Positions 19,218 to 28,926 are shown, numbered from the stretch's first letter. The stretch: DNA of 64,000 bases from Caballeronia grimmiae (GCF_000698555.1 NZ_JFHE01000001.1:248001-312000), one strand, 5' to 3'. Numbers and translations: made by a program. The notes: a model not told the origin generated them from the sequence alone.

Positions 19218-19838
19218 GTGAGTGCTGGCACTTCCCGCTCCGATATCACCGGTCTCGTGCTCGCGGGCGGACGAGGCTCGCGCATGGGCGGCGTCGACAA
19301 GGGCATGCAGTTGTATCGCGATGAGCCGCTCGCGCTGCACGCGCTGCGCAGGCTCGCGCCGCAAGCCGGCGCGATGCTCGTCAGCGCCAACCGCAACATC
19401 GAGGCGTACGAGCGGCTGGTTGCACCGTTCGATGCCCGCGTGATCACCGATACGCTCAGCGACTATCCCGGCCCGCTCGCGGGTATCGCGGCGGGCTTGC
19501 GTGCCGCGCAGACGGAGTTCGTGCTGACCGCTCCGTGCGATGCGCCTTTCGTCGATGAGCGGCTCGGCCTTTTGCTCGCACGCGCACTCGACGAAGCGCA
19601 AGTCGACATCGCCTATGCCGCGACGACGGAGCCTTCGGGCGAGCGCATCGCGCATCCGGTTTTCGCGCTCGTGCGCGCGTCCCTGGCCGACGAACTCGAC
19701 GCCTGGCTCGCATCCGGCGAGCGCAAAGTGCGCGCGTGGTACGCACGCCACAAGGCGGTGCAAGTGCCATTTGACGAAGACCGTGCGTTTTACAATATCA
19801 ATGATTTGCGCCAGCTAGCGGAGCTGGAGCGCCGCTAG
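19218..19838 (+). CDS. mobA: Molybdenum cofactor guanylyltransferase MobA
   Basis: 206 aa. Attaches GMP to molybdopterin to form the MGD cofactor of DMSO-reductase-family enzymes. The nucleotide-binding signature LVLAGGRGSRMGGVDKG is at residues 13-29 and the metal-binding region APCDAPFVD near 105. The start is a GTG at 19218, 15 bases after the moaA stop. Part of a moaA-mobA-moeA set. Confidence 0.95.
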   Translation: MSAGTSRSDITGLVLAGGRGSRMGGVDKGMQLYRDEPLALHALRRLAPQAGAMLVSANRNIEAYERLVAPFDARVITDTLSDYPGPLAGIAAGLRAAQTEFVLTAPCDAPFVDERLGLLLARALDEAQVDIAYAATTEPSGERIAHPVFALVRASLADELDAWLASGERKVRAWYARHKAVQVPFDEDRAFYNINDLRQLAELERR

Positions 19839-19927
19839 TCGAAGACATCGGCGCCCGCTTGTCCCGCTTGCCCCGGCATCTTCGCAACCGGTCCCTCGCC
19901 CGCGTTCGTCGCGCCTCTCTCCGATTC

Positions 19928-21232
19928 ATGATCACGTTGAAGCCACTTTCCGGTTGCGTCGCTCATTACGATCCGAACGCGTTGCCCGTCGAAGCAGCGC
20001 AGGAAATCGTGCGTCAATGGGCGTTGCCGCTTGCGCAAGACGGGCGCGTGGAGCGGGTCAGCCTGTTCGATGCGCTGGACCGCGTGCTTGCGGAAGACGT
20101 GATTTCGCCCATCGATGTTCCCGCTTTCGACAACTCCGCGATGGACGGTTACGCGTTCTCCGGCGCGGCGCTGGCGTCCGCGCGGGAGACCGTAGAACTG
20201 AACGTCGCGGGCGTCGCGTTCGCCGGGCAGCCCTTCACCGCGCAGCCAACTGACGGTCAATGCGTGCGCATCATGACGGGCGCGCTGATGCCGCCCGGTT
20301 GCGACACGGTCATCCAACAGGAACTCGTCACGCGCGAAGGCGATTCGATCCGCTTTGCCGCTGCCGCCGTGCGCTCGGGCCAGAACCGGCGGCTGTCGGG
20401 AGAAGATCTCGCACGCGGCAAACCGGCGTTGCGCGCGGGCCGCATCGTGCGCGCGTCGGATCTCGGCTTGCTCGCATCGCTTGGCATCGCGGAAGTGGCG
20501 GTGAAGAAGCGCGTCGTCGTCGCGTTTTTTTCGACGGGCGATGAATTGCGCTCGGTCGGCGAACCGCTGACACCAGGCAGCCTCTACGACAGCAACCGCT
20601 ACACGCTCTTTGCGATGCTCCGCCGCCTCGGCGTCGAGACGGTCGACCTCGGCATCGTCCGCGACGATCGTGCGTCGCTCGAAAGCGCGCTGCGCCGTGC
20701 GACGGAAGCGGCGGATGTCGTCATCAGTTCGGGCGGCGTATCGGTCGGGGATGCGGACTTCACGCGCGAGCTGATGAATTCGCTCGGCGACGTCGCGTTC
20801 TGGAAGATCGCGATGCGCCCCGGACGGCCCCTCGCGTTCGGCCGCCTGTGGTCGGGCGAGCGCGCGGGTGCGGGCAAGCCGGCGCTGTTCTTCGGACTGC
20901 CGGGCAACCCGGTCGCGGTCATGGCGACGTTCTACTTCATCGTGCGCGAGGCGCTGCTCGCGATGTCGGGCGCGACGCAGCAAACGCTGACGACCATCCG
21001 CGCGCGCTCGGACGAGCCGCTCAAAAAGCGCTCAGGCCGCACCGAATTTCAGCGCGGCATCGCGACGCGTGACGACGCCGGCCTCTGGCGCGTCGTCACC
21101 ACTGGCCCGCAAGGGTCGGGCGTGCTCAGTTCGATGAGCGAAGCAAACTGCTTCATCGTGCTCGAACACGACCGCGCCGACGTCGACGCCGGCGACGAAG
21201 TGAACATCGTTCCCTTCGACGGACTCATCTGA
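19928..21232 (+). CDS. moeA: Molybdopterin molybdenumtransferase MoeA
   Basis: 434 aa. Inserts molybdate into adenylylated molybdopterin. Blocks recognised: VPAFDNSAMDGYAF near 61-74, the RIMTGALMPPGCDTV region, the FSTGDEL motif, and SSGGVSVGDADF in the MoCF domain; LPGNPVAVMATF follows. ATG 19928 begins the conserved N-terminus (MITLKPLSGCVAHYD). Same strand as mobA with an 89-base gap. Confidence 0.96.
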   Translation: MITLKPLSGCVAHYDPNALPVEAAQEIVRQWALPLAQDGRVERVSLFDALDRVLAEDVISPIDVPAFDNSAMDGYAFSGAALASARETVELNVAGVAFAGQPFTAQPTDGQCVRIMTGALMPPGCDTVIQQELVTREGDSIRFAAAAVRSGQNRRLSGEDLARGKPALRAGRIVRASDLGLLASLGIAEVAVKKRVVVAFFSTGDELRSVGEPLTPGSLYDSNRYTLFAMLRRLGVETVDLGIVRDDRASLESALRRATEAADVVISSGGVSVGDADFTRELMNSLGDVAFWKIAMRPGRPLAFGRLWSGERAGAGKPALFFGLPGNPVAVMATFYFIVREALLAMSGATQQTLTTIRARSDEPLKKRSGRTEFQRGIATRDDAGLWRVVTTGPQGSGVLSSMSEANCFIVLEHDRADVDAGDEVNIVPFDGLI

Positions 21233-21302
21233 CGGCGGACAAGACTGGCACACGCCGCCGCGGCACTCACTCCCAATCATCGACAGACGGGGCTTTCCTT
21301 TC

Positions 21303-21578
21303 ATGAAAAAGCAGATTTCTTTCATCGCGCCGGGGCAGACCGCGAAGGCGCTGATCCTCGTGTACCTCACGTTCAGCGTGCCGATCGTGCTGCTCGGCGT
21401 GGTGGTCGCGTTCGTGCGATACGGCTCCGTCGAATTCAGCACGGTCACGAGCGCCCTGCTGCTGAACGCCATTCTCGGCTTCATCCTGCTGTGGATCGCG
21501 TGCCACGCGTACAACTGGGTGGCGTCGCGCTTCGGCGGCATCGAGATCGTGTTGTCCGACGCGCCGGAGGAAGCGTGA
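21303..21578 (+). CDS. Small two-helix membrane protein, function unknown
   Basis: 91 aa. Two hydrophobic segments at about residues 16-38 and 47-68, with a short polar loop between them and a short acidic tail (LSDAPEEA). No motif recognised. Its stop overlaps the GTG start of the following acetyltransferase (GTGA), so the two genes are translated as a pair. Codon use is the same as neighbours, so it looks like a real gene. Confidence 0.75.
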   Translation: MKKQISFIAPGQTAKALILVYLTFSVPIVLLGVVVAFVRYGSVEFSTVTSALLLNAILGFILLWIACHAYNWVASRFGGIEIVLSDAPEEA

Positions 21579-22063
21579 GCGCCGCGTCGATCCGCGCGGC
21601 CACGCCCGCCGATGTCGGCGCGGTCTTCGCGCTGATGTACGAACTGGCCGAATTCGAGAAGCTCACGCATCTGTTCGTCGCGACCGAAAGCAGCCTGCAC
21701 GACGCGCTCTTCGGCGCCCGGCCCGCAGCGGAAGCGCTCGTTGCGGAACAGGCCGGCGAAGTCGTCGGCTATGCGCTTTTCTTCCACAATTTCTCTACCT
21801 TCCTCGCGAAGCGCGGCCTCTATCTGGAAGACCTGTACGTGCGCCCCGCGCTGCGCGGCAGCGGCCTCGGCACGAAGCTGCTGAAGAAGCTTGCCGCCCT
21901 CGCGGTCGAACGGCAGTGCGGACGATTCGAGTGGTCGGTGCTCGACTGGAATCAGAACGCGATCGACTTCTACGAGAAGATGGGCGCGACCGTGCTGCCC
22001 GACTGGCGCGTCGTGCGCGTGACGGGCGATTCACTGAATCGCCTCGCCAACGCAGCGGACTGA
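21575..22063 (+). CDS. GNAT-family N-acetyltransferase
   Basis: 162 aa. Acetyl-CoA binding motif A is seen in LEDLYVRPALRGSGLGTKLL, and motif B in WSVLDWNQNAIDFYEKMGA, the arrangement of diamine-acetyltransferase-like GNAT proteins. The substrate cannot be inferred. The GTG start at 21575 has GGAGG upstream inside the previous gene and overlaps its stop by four bases. It converges with rmuC, seven bases apart. Confidence 0.88.
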   Translation: MSAASIRAATPADVGAVFALMYELAEFEKLTHLFVATESSLHDALFGARPAAEALVAEQAGEVVGYALFFHNFSTFLAKRGLYLEDLYVRPALRGSGLGTKLLKKLAALAVERQCGRFEWSVLDWNQNAIDFYEKMGATVLPDWRVVRVTGDSLNRLANAAD

Positions 22064-22070
22064 ACGCCGC

Positions 22071-23528
22071 TCACACTTCGTCGTCGCTTTCGGGCGACGA
22101 CGCATCCCCAAGCAGCCCCGCCGCCTGTTCGTGCGGCAACGCTTCGACGTCGCGCAGGCGCTTGCCCATCTGACGCGTGCGCGTCTGCGCCGCCTCGATC
22201 GACCGCGTGACGGTTTCCAGCTGGGCCTTCGTTTTCGCCAGCACGTCGCCGAACTTGCCGAATTCCGTCTTGACCGCGCCGAGCACTTGCCACACCTCGC
22301 TCGAACGCTTCTCGATGGCAAGCGTCCTGAAGCCCATTTGCAGACTGTTGAGCAACGCGGTCAGCGTCGTCGGACCGGCGATCGTCACGCGATGCTCGCG
22401 CTGTAGAAAGTCGCTCAGCCCCGGGCGACGCAGCACTTCCGCGTACAGACCCTCGGTCGGCAGGAAGAGCAAGGCGAAGTCGGTCGTATGCGGCGGCGCG
22501 ACGTACTTCTGCGCGATGACTTTCGCCTCGGCGCGCAAGCGCCCTTCCAGCGCACGCGACGCCTCTTCCACCGCAACCGGGTCCGCGCGCTCCTGTGCAT
22601 CGATCAGGCGCTCGTAGTCCTCCCGCGGAAATTTCGCGTCGATCGGCAGCCACACGGGCGTGGCGACATCGCCCGATGAACCCGCTACACCGGGCGCGTC
22701 GTGCCGGCCCGGCAGCTTGATCGCGAACTCGACGCGCTCGGTGCTGTTCGGAATCGTCGCGACGTTCTTCGCGTACTGGTCGGGCGTCAGCAACTGCTCA
22801 AGCAACGATTCGAGTTGCACTTCACCCCAGATGCCGCGCGTCTTGACGTTGGTGAGCACCTTCTTGAGGTCGCCGACGCCCGCTGCCAGCGATTGCATCT
22901 CGCCAAGTCCGCGATGCACCTGCTCCAGCCGCTCCGATACCAGCCTGAACGATTCGCCGAGCCGCTGCTCAAGCGTCGCGTGCAGCTTTTCGTCGACGGT
23001 GCGGCGCATTTCGTCGAGCTTCGCGGCGTTGTTCGCTTCGATGTCCTTGAGACGCGATTCGAGCGTCGCGCGAACTTCGGCGAGCCGGCGATCGTTCGTC
23101 TCGGACATTTGCGCGAGATGCAGCGTCATCGAATCGGCGAAGCGTTTGAGCGCGTTACCCTGATCCTCGCGCGCCTGCTGGCTCTGCTGGGCAAGTTGCT
23201 GCGCGAGCGCGTCGAACTGCGCGTTCTGCACGCTCGACGTGCTCGCCAGTTGCGTCGCCAGCGTCTGATGGAACTGCGCGAAGCCGCCCTGCGATTCCAT
23301 CCGCGATACGCGCGCGCTCTCCGCGATGTCGCCGCGCAAGCCGCGTTCGAGCCGCTCCTGCGCGCGCGTGTGCGCTTCGCCCATGTCGTTGACGCGATCG
23401 GTGAGCGCGGCGAACTCCTCTTCGATATCGACGTTCGATCCGCGCCGCATCATCGATAGCAGCGCGAACAGCACGATGACCAGCGCCACCGCCAGGACGG
23501 CGACCGCGCCATACAGCACTTCGATCAT
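22071..23528 (-). CDS. rmuC: DNA recombination protein RmuC
   Basis: 485 aa. One N-terminal transmembrane segment (about residues 6-27) is followed by a long coiled coil (to ~190) and the RmuC nuclease-like core with WGEVQLESLLEQLLTPDQY and LPIDAKFPREDYERL. RmuC limits DNA inversions at short repeats and is thought to be a membrane-linked nuclease. It overlaps the 2-hydroxyacid dehydrogenase gene by four bases. Confidence 0.95.
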   Translation of the reverse strand: MIEVLYGAVAVLAVALVIVLFALLSMMRRGSNVDIEEEFAALTDRVNDMGEAHTRAQERLERGLRGDIAESARVSRMESQGGFAQFHQTLATQLASTSSVQNAQFDALAQQLAQQSQQAREDQGNALKRFADSMTLHLAQMSETNDRRLAEVRATLESRLKDIEANNAAKLDEMRRTVDEKLHATLEQRLGESFRLVSERLEQVHRGLGEMQSLAAGVGDLKKVLTNVKTRGIWGEVQLESLLEQLLTPDQYAKNVATIPNSTERVEFAIKLPGRHDAPGVAGSSGDVATPVWLPIDAKFPREDYERLIDAQERADPVAVEEASRALEGRLRAEAKVIAQKYVAPPHTTDFALLFLPTEGLYAEVLRRPGLSDFLQREHRVTIAGPTTLTALLNSLQMGFRTLAIEKRSSEVWQVLGAVKTEFGKFGDVLAKTKAQLETVTRSIEAAQTRTRQMGKRLRDVEALPHEQAAGLLGDASSPESDDEV

Positions 23529-24505
23529 TTCGCGAGCACACCAGGGTTGATCGGATTCGGCGGATTGCCGGCGCGCGGCCCTTCGCCCAATGCGGCGATC
23601 AGGTTGTCGGCGGCGAGATTGGCCATCGCGCGGCGCGTCGATTCGGTCGCGCTCGCGATATGCGGCGTCAGCACGACGTTTTCCAGCGCGAGGAATCCGG
23701 GATGCAGATTCGGCTCGCCTTCGAACACGTCGATGCCCGCCGCCGCGATGCGCTTTTCACGCAGGGCTTCGATCAGCGCGGCATCATCGACGATGCCGCC
23801 ACGCGCGATGTTCGTCAGCGTCGCCGACGGCTTCATCAGCGCGAGTTCGGCCGCGCCTATCGTGTGATGGCTTTCCTTCGAATACGGCACGACGAGCACG
23901 ACATTATCCGCGCGCTTCAGCAGGTCTTCCTTCGACGCATACTCGGCGTTCAGTTCGGCCTCGATCTCCGGCGCGACGCGCGAGCGGTTGTGATAGATCA
24001 CGCGCATGTTGAAGCCGCTTGCGCGCCGCGCGAGCGCCTGCCCGATGCGGCCCATGCCGATCACGCCGAGCGTCGAGCCGTAGACGTCCGCGCCGAGGAA
24101 GGAATCGAACGACCACTTCTGCCACTTGCCCGCGCGCAGAAAGTGCTCGGACTCGGTGATGCGGCGAGCCGCCGCCATCATCAGCGCCCAGCCGAAGTCG
24201 GCCGTGGTTTCGTTCAGCACGTTCGGCGTGTTGGTGCCGAGCACCTTGTGCGCGTCGAACGCCTGCATGTCGAAATTGTTGTAGCCGACCGCCATGTTGG
24301 CGACCACTTTCAGGTCCGGCGCGCCCGCCAGTTCCTTCTCGCCAACCATCTCGCCGGCCGTGAACGCGCCGTCCTTGTCGGCAAGACGCCGCGCGAACTC
24401 GTCTTGCGCAAGCACGTCGCCCGGGTTCAGATCGACTTCGAAATACTGCTTCAGGCGCTCGATCACATCGGGAAAGGTGGGACGTGCGACAAGTACCTTC
24501 TTCAT
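23525..24505 (-). CDS. D-2-hydroxyacid dehydrogenase (glyoxylate/hydroxypyruvate reductase-like)
   Basis: 326 aa NAD(P)-dependent enzyme. Rossmann motif GVIGMGRIGQALARR lies near residues 149-163; the catalytic Arg is in NIARGGIVDD, the Glu in DVFEGEP, and the His in LTPHIASAT. It is closest in pattern to GhrB/GyaR enzymes that reduce glyoxylate and hydroxypyruvate. Starts near the stop of the antiporter gene and is coupled to rmuC by overlap. Confidence 0.9.
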   Translation of the reverse strand: MKKVLVARPTFPDVIERLKQYFEVDLNPGDVLAQDEFARRLADKDGAFTAGEMVGEKELAGAPDLKVVANMAVGYNNFDMQAFDAHKVLGTNTPNVLNETTADFGWALMMAAARRITESEHFLRAGKWQKWSFDSFLGADVYGSTLGVIGMGRIGQALARRASGFNMRVIYHNRSRVAPEIEAELNAEYASKEDLLKRADNVVLVVPYSKESHHTIGAAELALMKPSATLTNIARGGIVDDAALIEALREKRIAAAGIDVFEGEPNLHPGFLALENVVLTPHIASATESTRRAMANLAADNLIAALGEGPRAGNPPNPINPGVLAK

Positions 24506-24514
24506 CGATTGCTC

Positions 24515-25924
24515 CTAGAAAAATAGCCAGCCGGAAACAGCAAAGAGCGGCAACAGGACAACGCACGACCAGCCCATATAGCCGAAGAAACCCGGCATGC
24601 GGATGCCGCGCGATTCCGCGATCGCCTTCACCATGAAATTCGGCGCATTGCCGATATACGTGTTCGCGCCCATGAAGACCGCACCCGCCGATATTGCGGC
24701 GAGCGTCGTGGCGCCGGAGGTCATCAGCGTCTGCGCGTCGCCGCCGGCGAGATTGAAAAACACGAGATACGTCGGCGCGTTGTCGAGAAACGAGGACAAG
24801 AGGCCGGTCGCCCAGAAGTACGCGAGGTCGATGGGCTTGCCGTTCGCATCCGATACCGCGTGCGCGATGCTCGCGAGCGCACCCGCCTCGCCCGCGCGCA
24901 GGATGGTGATGACCGGGGCGATCGTCACGAAAATGGCGGCGAACAGCTTGGCGACTTCCTGGATCGGCGCCCAGTCGAACGCGTTGCCTGCGCGCGCACT
25001 TCGAGGCGTCAGCATGAGCGATGCAACCAGCACGGCGGCCAGCGCCGCATCACGCACGATGTTCTGCAGCGCGACGTGCGCGCCGAACACGCTGAAAGCG
25101 ACGCCCGGCTTCCACACGCCGCTCATCAGCACGAGCGCGACGACCGCCGCGAGCAGCACGAAGTTGACCTTGCCGTCGATGCTGAAGCCGCGCGTATCGG
25201 GCGTCGGATCGAGAAAGCCGGATCGCGTGTCCTCCTTCGTGCGCCAGTAATAGCTATCCAGCGCATAGAAGAGCGCGAGCAAAATGCCGCAGATGAAGAG
25301 CATCGGCAGAACGAGATGCAGCGTCGTCCAGAAGAAGCCGACACCGTTGAGAAATCCGAGAAAGAGCGGCGGATCGCCGAGCGGCGACAGTGAGCCTCCC
25401 GCGTTCGCCACCAGAAAGATGAAGAACACGACGACGTGCACCACGTGCTTGCGATTGTCGTTCGCGCGCAGAAGCGGACGGATGAGCAGCATGGCCGCAC
25501 CCGTCGTTCCCATGACGCTCGCGAGCGCGGTGCCGAGCGCGAGCAGCGCCGTGTTGACGCGCGCCGAGCCGTGCAGATTGCCGCGCACGCAGATGCCGCC
25601 CGCCACCGTATAAAGCGACGCGAGCAGGATGATGAACGGCGCGTACTCCTCGAGCATCGCGTGGACGAGCAAGCCGAACGCCGCGCCGGCGCCGAATGCG
25701 AACGCGAACGGCACGAGCAGCAGAAGCGCCCACGCGGCCGCGATCTTGCCGAAATGGTGATGCCAGAACCGGTGCGCGACGAGCGGAAATACCGCGATCG
25801 AAAGCAGAATGCCGGTGAACGGAATGCCCCACGCCGCCGACAGCGACGCGCCATCGAGCGTGGCCGCCGATGCGCCGGACATCGCGAGCAACGGCGACAG
25901 CAAGCCGAAAACGAAACGCCGCAT
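24515..25924 (-). CDS. NhaD-like sodium:proton antiporter (ion transporter superfamily)
   Basis: 469 aa polytopic membrane protein with about 12 hydrophobic segments; the N-terminus looks like a signal/first helix (MRRFVFGLLSPLLAMSGASA). Motifs such as NAGGSLSPLGDPPLFLGFL and SSFLDNAPTYLVFFNLAGGD resemble the NhaD/ArsB/CitM superfamily. The frame runs further upstream in the preceding gene's region, but the true start is ATG 25924, six bases after the LUD gene stop. The transported ion is inferred from family only. Confidence 0.85.
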   Translation of the reverse strand: MRRFVFGLLSPLLAMSGASAATLDGASLSAAWGIPFTGILLSIAVFPLVAHRFWHHHFGKIAAAWALLLLVPFAFAFGAGAAFGLLVHAMLEEYAPFIILLASLYTVAGGICVRGNLHGSARVNTALLALGTALASVMGTTGAAMLLIRPLLRANDNRKHVVHVVVFFIFLVANAGGSLSPLGDPPLFLGFLNGVGFFWTTLHLVLPMLFICGILLALFYALDSYYWRTKEDTRSGFLDPTPDTRGFSIDGKVNFVLLAAVVALVLMSGVWKPGVAFSVFGAHVALQNIVRDAALAAVLVASLMLTPRSARAGNAFDWAPIQEVAKLFAAIFVTIAPVITILRAGEAGALASIAHAVSDANGKPIDLAYFWATGLLSSFLDNAPTYLVFFNLAGGDAQTLMTSGATTLAAISAGAVFMGANTYIGNAPNFMVKAIAESRGIRMPGFFGYMGWSCVVLLPLFAVSGWLFF

Positions 25925-25929
25925 GCCGC

Positions 25930-26601
25930 TCACGCTCCCCGCACGACGATCACATGCACGCGATACGGCCCATGCGCGCCAAGCACGATGGTCTGCTCGA
26001 TATCGCCCGTGCGCGACGGTCCCGACACGAAGTTGACGGCGCGCGGCAGTTCGCCCCGCTCCGCGCGGATCAGCGCGAACGCATCTTCGTGCGATGCGAC
26101 GATCCGCGATGCCGGGACGATGGCGATATGCGTCTGCGGCAGCAACGCGCCGGAGGCGGGCGTGTCGGCTCCCGAAAGCAACACGAGCGAGCCGGTCTCG
26201 GCGGTCGCGCAGAAGCATCCGGTGATGCCGACGAGGTCCGCGTCCGCCGGCTTGCGCAGCGACGCCGCGATGCCCGCTTGCGACCAGGGCAAACCGCCAA
26301 GCGCGGGCCACGCGACGGCATCGCAGGAAAGATCGAGCGCGTGGAGATAGCGCGCCGCTTCGGCCGGTGCTTCGTCGAGCGTGCCGACTTCGGCGACGGT
26401 CGTCGCGAGCCGTTCGGCCTCCAGAGTAAAACGCGCGATCAGTTCGTCTCGGGTAGCGGGAAGCGGCGGACGCGGACCGGCGGGATGCCGCTGCACGTAG
26501 TCGTCGGCGGCGGCGCGTTCGGCGTCCGTCGGCGCGCCTTTTCTGCCCTGCGCGCTGCGAATGCGCGCGAGAATGTTGCTGCGCGCGGCCGATGTATCCA
26601 T
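25930..26601 (-). CDS. LUD-domain protein, LutC/YkgG-like (solitary paralog)
   Basis: 223 aa. N-terminus MDTSAARSNILARIRSAQGR and the core GCFCATAETGSLVLLSGADT are LutC/YkgG features, close in layout to the lutC of the lut operon in this window. No lutA or lutB accompanies it; instead the antiporter gene begins six bases downstream. It may be a duplicate taken into a different operon. Function beyond the LUD fold is not established. Confidence 0.85.
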   Translation of the reverse strand: MDTSAARSNILARIRSAQGRKGAPTDAERAAADDYVQRHPAGPRPPLPATRDELIARFTLEAERLATTVAEVGTLDEAPAEAARYLHALDLSCDAVAWPALGGLPWSQAGIAASLRKPADADLVGITGCFCATAETGSLVLLSGADTPASGALLPQTHIAIVPASRIVASHEDAFALIRAERGELPRAVNFVSGPSRTGDIEQTIVLGAHGPYRVHVIVVRGA

Positions 26602-26722
26602 GGTGCCGTCCTCATGTTGCGTGCGGGAAACGTTCGCGGCGATGAATCCACGATGAGGAGCCGATTATATCGACCGGTCCGCGCGCGCGGACCTCGGCCG
26701 AACGGCATAGGCCGCGTGCGAG

Positions 26723-27913
26723 TCAGCCTTCCCCGACGGGCTGCTCGATGCCGAACACCTGACGCAGATAGGCAAGATACGCCTTGTCGTCGCACATGTT
26801 CTTGCCCGGCGAATCGGAGAGCTTGGCGACCGGCTGCCCGTTGCAGCGAACCATCTTGATGACGATCTGCAGCGGCTGATAACCCAGATCGTTCGTGAGA
26901 TTCGTGCCGACGCCGAACGCAAGCTGGCAGCGCCCGCGAAAGCGTTCGTAGAGTTGCAGCACCTTGGGGATATCGAGCGCGTCCGAGAACACGAGCACCT
27001 TCGTGCGCGGATCGCAGCGATTTTCCTCGTAGTGCTTGATGAGGCGCTCGCCCCAGTCGAACGGATCGCCCGAATCGTGGCGCGCGCCGTCGAAGAGCTT
27101 GCAGAAGTACATGTCGAAGTCGCGCAGAAACGCCTTCATGCCGTACACGTCGGACAGCGCGATACCCAGATCCCCGCGATACTCCTTCGCCCACATCTCG
27201 AAGCCGAAGATCTGCGAATCTCGCAGGCGCGGGCCGAGCGCCTGACACGCCTGCAGATATTCGTGGGCCATTGTGCCGAGCGGGCGCAGGCCGTGTTTCA
27301 TCGCGTAGAAGACGTTGCTCGTGCCGGCAAACTGTTCGCCGAGCCGTTCCTTCAGCGTCAGCACGACTTCCTCGTGCCACTGCTTCGAGAAGCGGCGGCG
27401 GGTGCCGTAATCGGCGATCTTGCAATCGGAGTATTCGGGCGGCGTGGCGAGCAGCTTGATCTTGTCGCGCAGGCGCTCGCGCCCGGTTTCGTACTCCGGC
27501 TTGCGCTGCGTGTTGCGGAAGTACACTTCGTTGACGATCGCGAGCACCGGAATCTCGAAGAGAATCGTATGCAGCCACGGCCCTTCGATCATGATGTCGA
27601 TCTCGCCATTGTTCTTCGGCGACGGCGAGATACGGATGGACTTCTCGTTGAGATGAAAGAGCGCGAGGAAGTCGATGAAATCGCTCTTCATGAAGCGCAT
27701 GCGCCGAAGATAGTCGAGCTCTTCTTCCTTGAAGCGCAAGCTGCAGAGCTGGCGCACTTCGTCGCGAATCTCGTCGATATACGGCACGAGGTCGGCCTCG
27801 GGCGTACGGCAGCGAAAGCGATACTCGACATGCGCGGCCGGGAAGTGATGCAGCACGACCTGCATCATCGTGAACTTGTAGAGATCGGTATCGAGCAGCG
27901 AATTGATAATCAT
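26723..27913 (-). CDS. pncB: Nicotinate phosphoribosyltransferase
   Basis: 396 aa. NAD salvage: nicotinate + PRPP (with ATP) to nicotinate mononucleotide. Conserved start [20 protein letters not shown], the substrate loop [20 protein letters not shown] with the phosphorylatable His region, and [20 protein letters not shown] in the catalytic core. ATG 27913 gives the family N-terminus; a longer frame begins at 28024 but adds unrelated residues. Confidence 0.96.
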   Translation of the reverse strand: MIINSLLDTDLYKFTMMQVVLHHFPAAHVEYRFRCRTPEADLVPYIDEIRDEVRQLCSLRFKEEELDYLRRMRFMKSDFIDFLALFHLNEKSIRISPSPKNNGEIDIMIEGPWLHTILFEIPVLAIVNEVYFRNTQRKPEYETGRERLRDKIKLLATPPEYSDCKIADYGTRRRFSKQWHEEVVLTLKERLGEQFAGTSNVFYAMKHGLRPLGTMAHEYLQACQALGPRLRDSQIFGFEMWAKEYRGDLGIALSDVYGMKAFLRDFDMYFCKLFDGARHDSGDPFDWGERLIKHYEENRCDPRTKVLVFSDALDIPKVLQLYERFRGRCQLAFGVGTNLTNDLGYQPLQIVIKMVRCNGQPVAKLSDSPGKNMCDDKAYLAYLRQVFGIEQPVGEG

Positions 27914-28166
27914 GGTTCTGACTAGGACACATCGAAGCGAGCAGACCGCGCGACGACGCGCCGCGGGCCTTTGGCCCATGTTACCCGAATGCGCGCCCTT
28001 TTTATGAACCGGGCATACATACATTGCGAATCGATATAAGCCATACCCCGTGGCCCTCGCGCCGCTTTTTACCGTTACGCTACAATATGCGTTTCGGCGA
28101 ACGACCCGGCGCGCCTATGCAGCCCGCCCGGCGGCGCCCCCACGAATTTCGCATGCAGGAGCCTGA

Positions 28167-28490
28167 ATGACTCACGTTGTGACCGAAAGCTGCATCAAGT
28201 GCCGCTACACCGATTGTGTGGATGTGTGCCCGGTGGATTGCTTCCGTGAAGGTCCCAACTTTCTCGCGATCGATCCGGACGAGTGCATCGACTGCGCCGT
28301 GTGCGTGGCCGAATGCCCGGTGAATGCCATCTACGCCGAGGAAGACGTGCCGGGCGACCAGCAGCACTTCACCGAACTGAACGCCGAACTTGCGCGCAAC
28401 TGGCCGAGCATTACCAAGACGAAGGCGCCGCTGCCCGAAGCCGAAGAGTTCAAGGACGTGAAAGACAAGCTGAATCTGCTCGAGCGTTGA
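28167..28490 (+). CDS. fdxA: Seven-iron ferredoxin FdxA
   Basis: 107 aa. Two cluster-binding blocks, [18 protein letters not shown] (residues 9-26) and [16 protein letters not shown] (~40-55), match the [3Fe-4S]/[4Fe-4S] ferredoxins. The acidic C-terminal extension is typical of the proteobacterial FdxA. AGGAG lies just upstream of the ATG and a TACAAT-like -10 near 28081. It is the last protein gene before the tRNA-Asn array. Confidence 0.96.
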   Translation: MTHVVTESCIKCRYTDCVDVCPVDCFREGPNFLAIDPDECIDCAVCVAECPVNAIYAEEDVPGDQQHFTELNAELARNWPSITKTKAPLPEAEEFKDVKDKLNLLER

Positions 28491-28571
28491 AGGCTTGTGC
28501 GTCGGCCCGGGGAATGGTCTTGGGAGAAATTCGACGCAATGAAACAAGTCGTATCGAGTGAAGATTGGCCG

Positions 28572-28600
28572 TTGACAGGGTAGAAGACGCTCCCTATAAT
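28572..28600 (+). promoter_or_regulatory. Consensus sigma-70 promoter of the tRNA-Asn array
   Basis: -35 TTGACA (28572-28577), 17-base spacer, -10 TATAAT (28595-28600): a perfect consensus promoter, 22 bases before the first tRNA. Confidence 0.95.
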
Positions 28601-28622
28601 TCCGCTTCTCTGCTGTAGATGT

Positions 28623-28698
28623 TCCCCGATAGCTCAGTTGGTAGAGCGCCGGACTGTTAATCCGTAGGTCCCTGGTTCGAGCCCAGGTCGGGGAGCCA
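28623..28698 (+). tRNA. tRNA-Asn (GTT), copy 1
   Basis: 76 nt including encoded CCA. Acceptor arms TCCCCGA/TCGGGGA pair, D-loop AGCTCAGTTGGTAGAGC, anticodon loop CTGTTAA with GTT, T-loop GGTTCGAGCC. Identical to copies 2 and 3. Confidence 0.99.
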
Positions 28699-28721
28699 AA
28701 AAACTCCAGCACGCAGTTTCC

Positions 28722-28751
28722 AAAAAGCCCAGTCGGATTGCTGGGCTTTTT
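28722..28751 (+). terminator. Terminator-like hairpin in spacer 1 of the tRNA-Asn array
   Basis: AAAAAGCCCAG (28722-28732), eight-base loop, CTGGGCTTTTT (28741-28751). Lies between tRNA copies, so it may reduce read-through or mark the 3' processing end. Confidence 0.75.
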
Positions 28752-28774
28752 AATCAGTTTCATGTGGTAGATGT

Positions 28775-28850
28775 TCCCCGATAGCTCAGTTGGTAGAGCG
28801 CCGGACTGTTAATCCGTAGGTCCCTGGTTCGAGCCCAGGTCGGGGAGCCA
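28775..28850 (+). tRNA. tRNA-Asn (GTT), copy 2
   Basis: Identical 76 nt to copy 1, 152 bases downstream. It lies behind the hairpin of spacer 1 and no promoter is visible in the spacer, so transcription must come from the consensus promoter at 28572. Confidence 0.99.
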
Positions 28851-28873
28851 AAAAACACCAGCACGCAGTTTCC

Positions 28874-28903
28874 AAAAAGCCCAGTCGGATTGCTGGGCTT
28901 TTT
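28874..28903 (+). terminator. Terminator-like hairpin in spacer 2 of the tRNA-Asn array
   Basis: Identical to the hairpin in spacer 1, shifted by 152 bases. Confidence 0.75.
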
Positions 28904-28926
28904 AATCAGTTTCATGTGGTAGATGT

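Noticed and set aside
24515..26311. A 598-residue continuous frame joining the antiporter to upstream sequence, suggesting a fusion protein.
   Set aside because: The first ~130 residues are an off-frame reading of the LUD gene. The antiporter has its own ATG at 25924 with a signal-like N-terminus.
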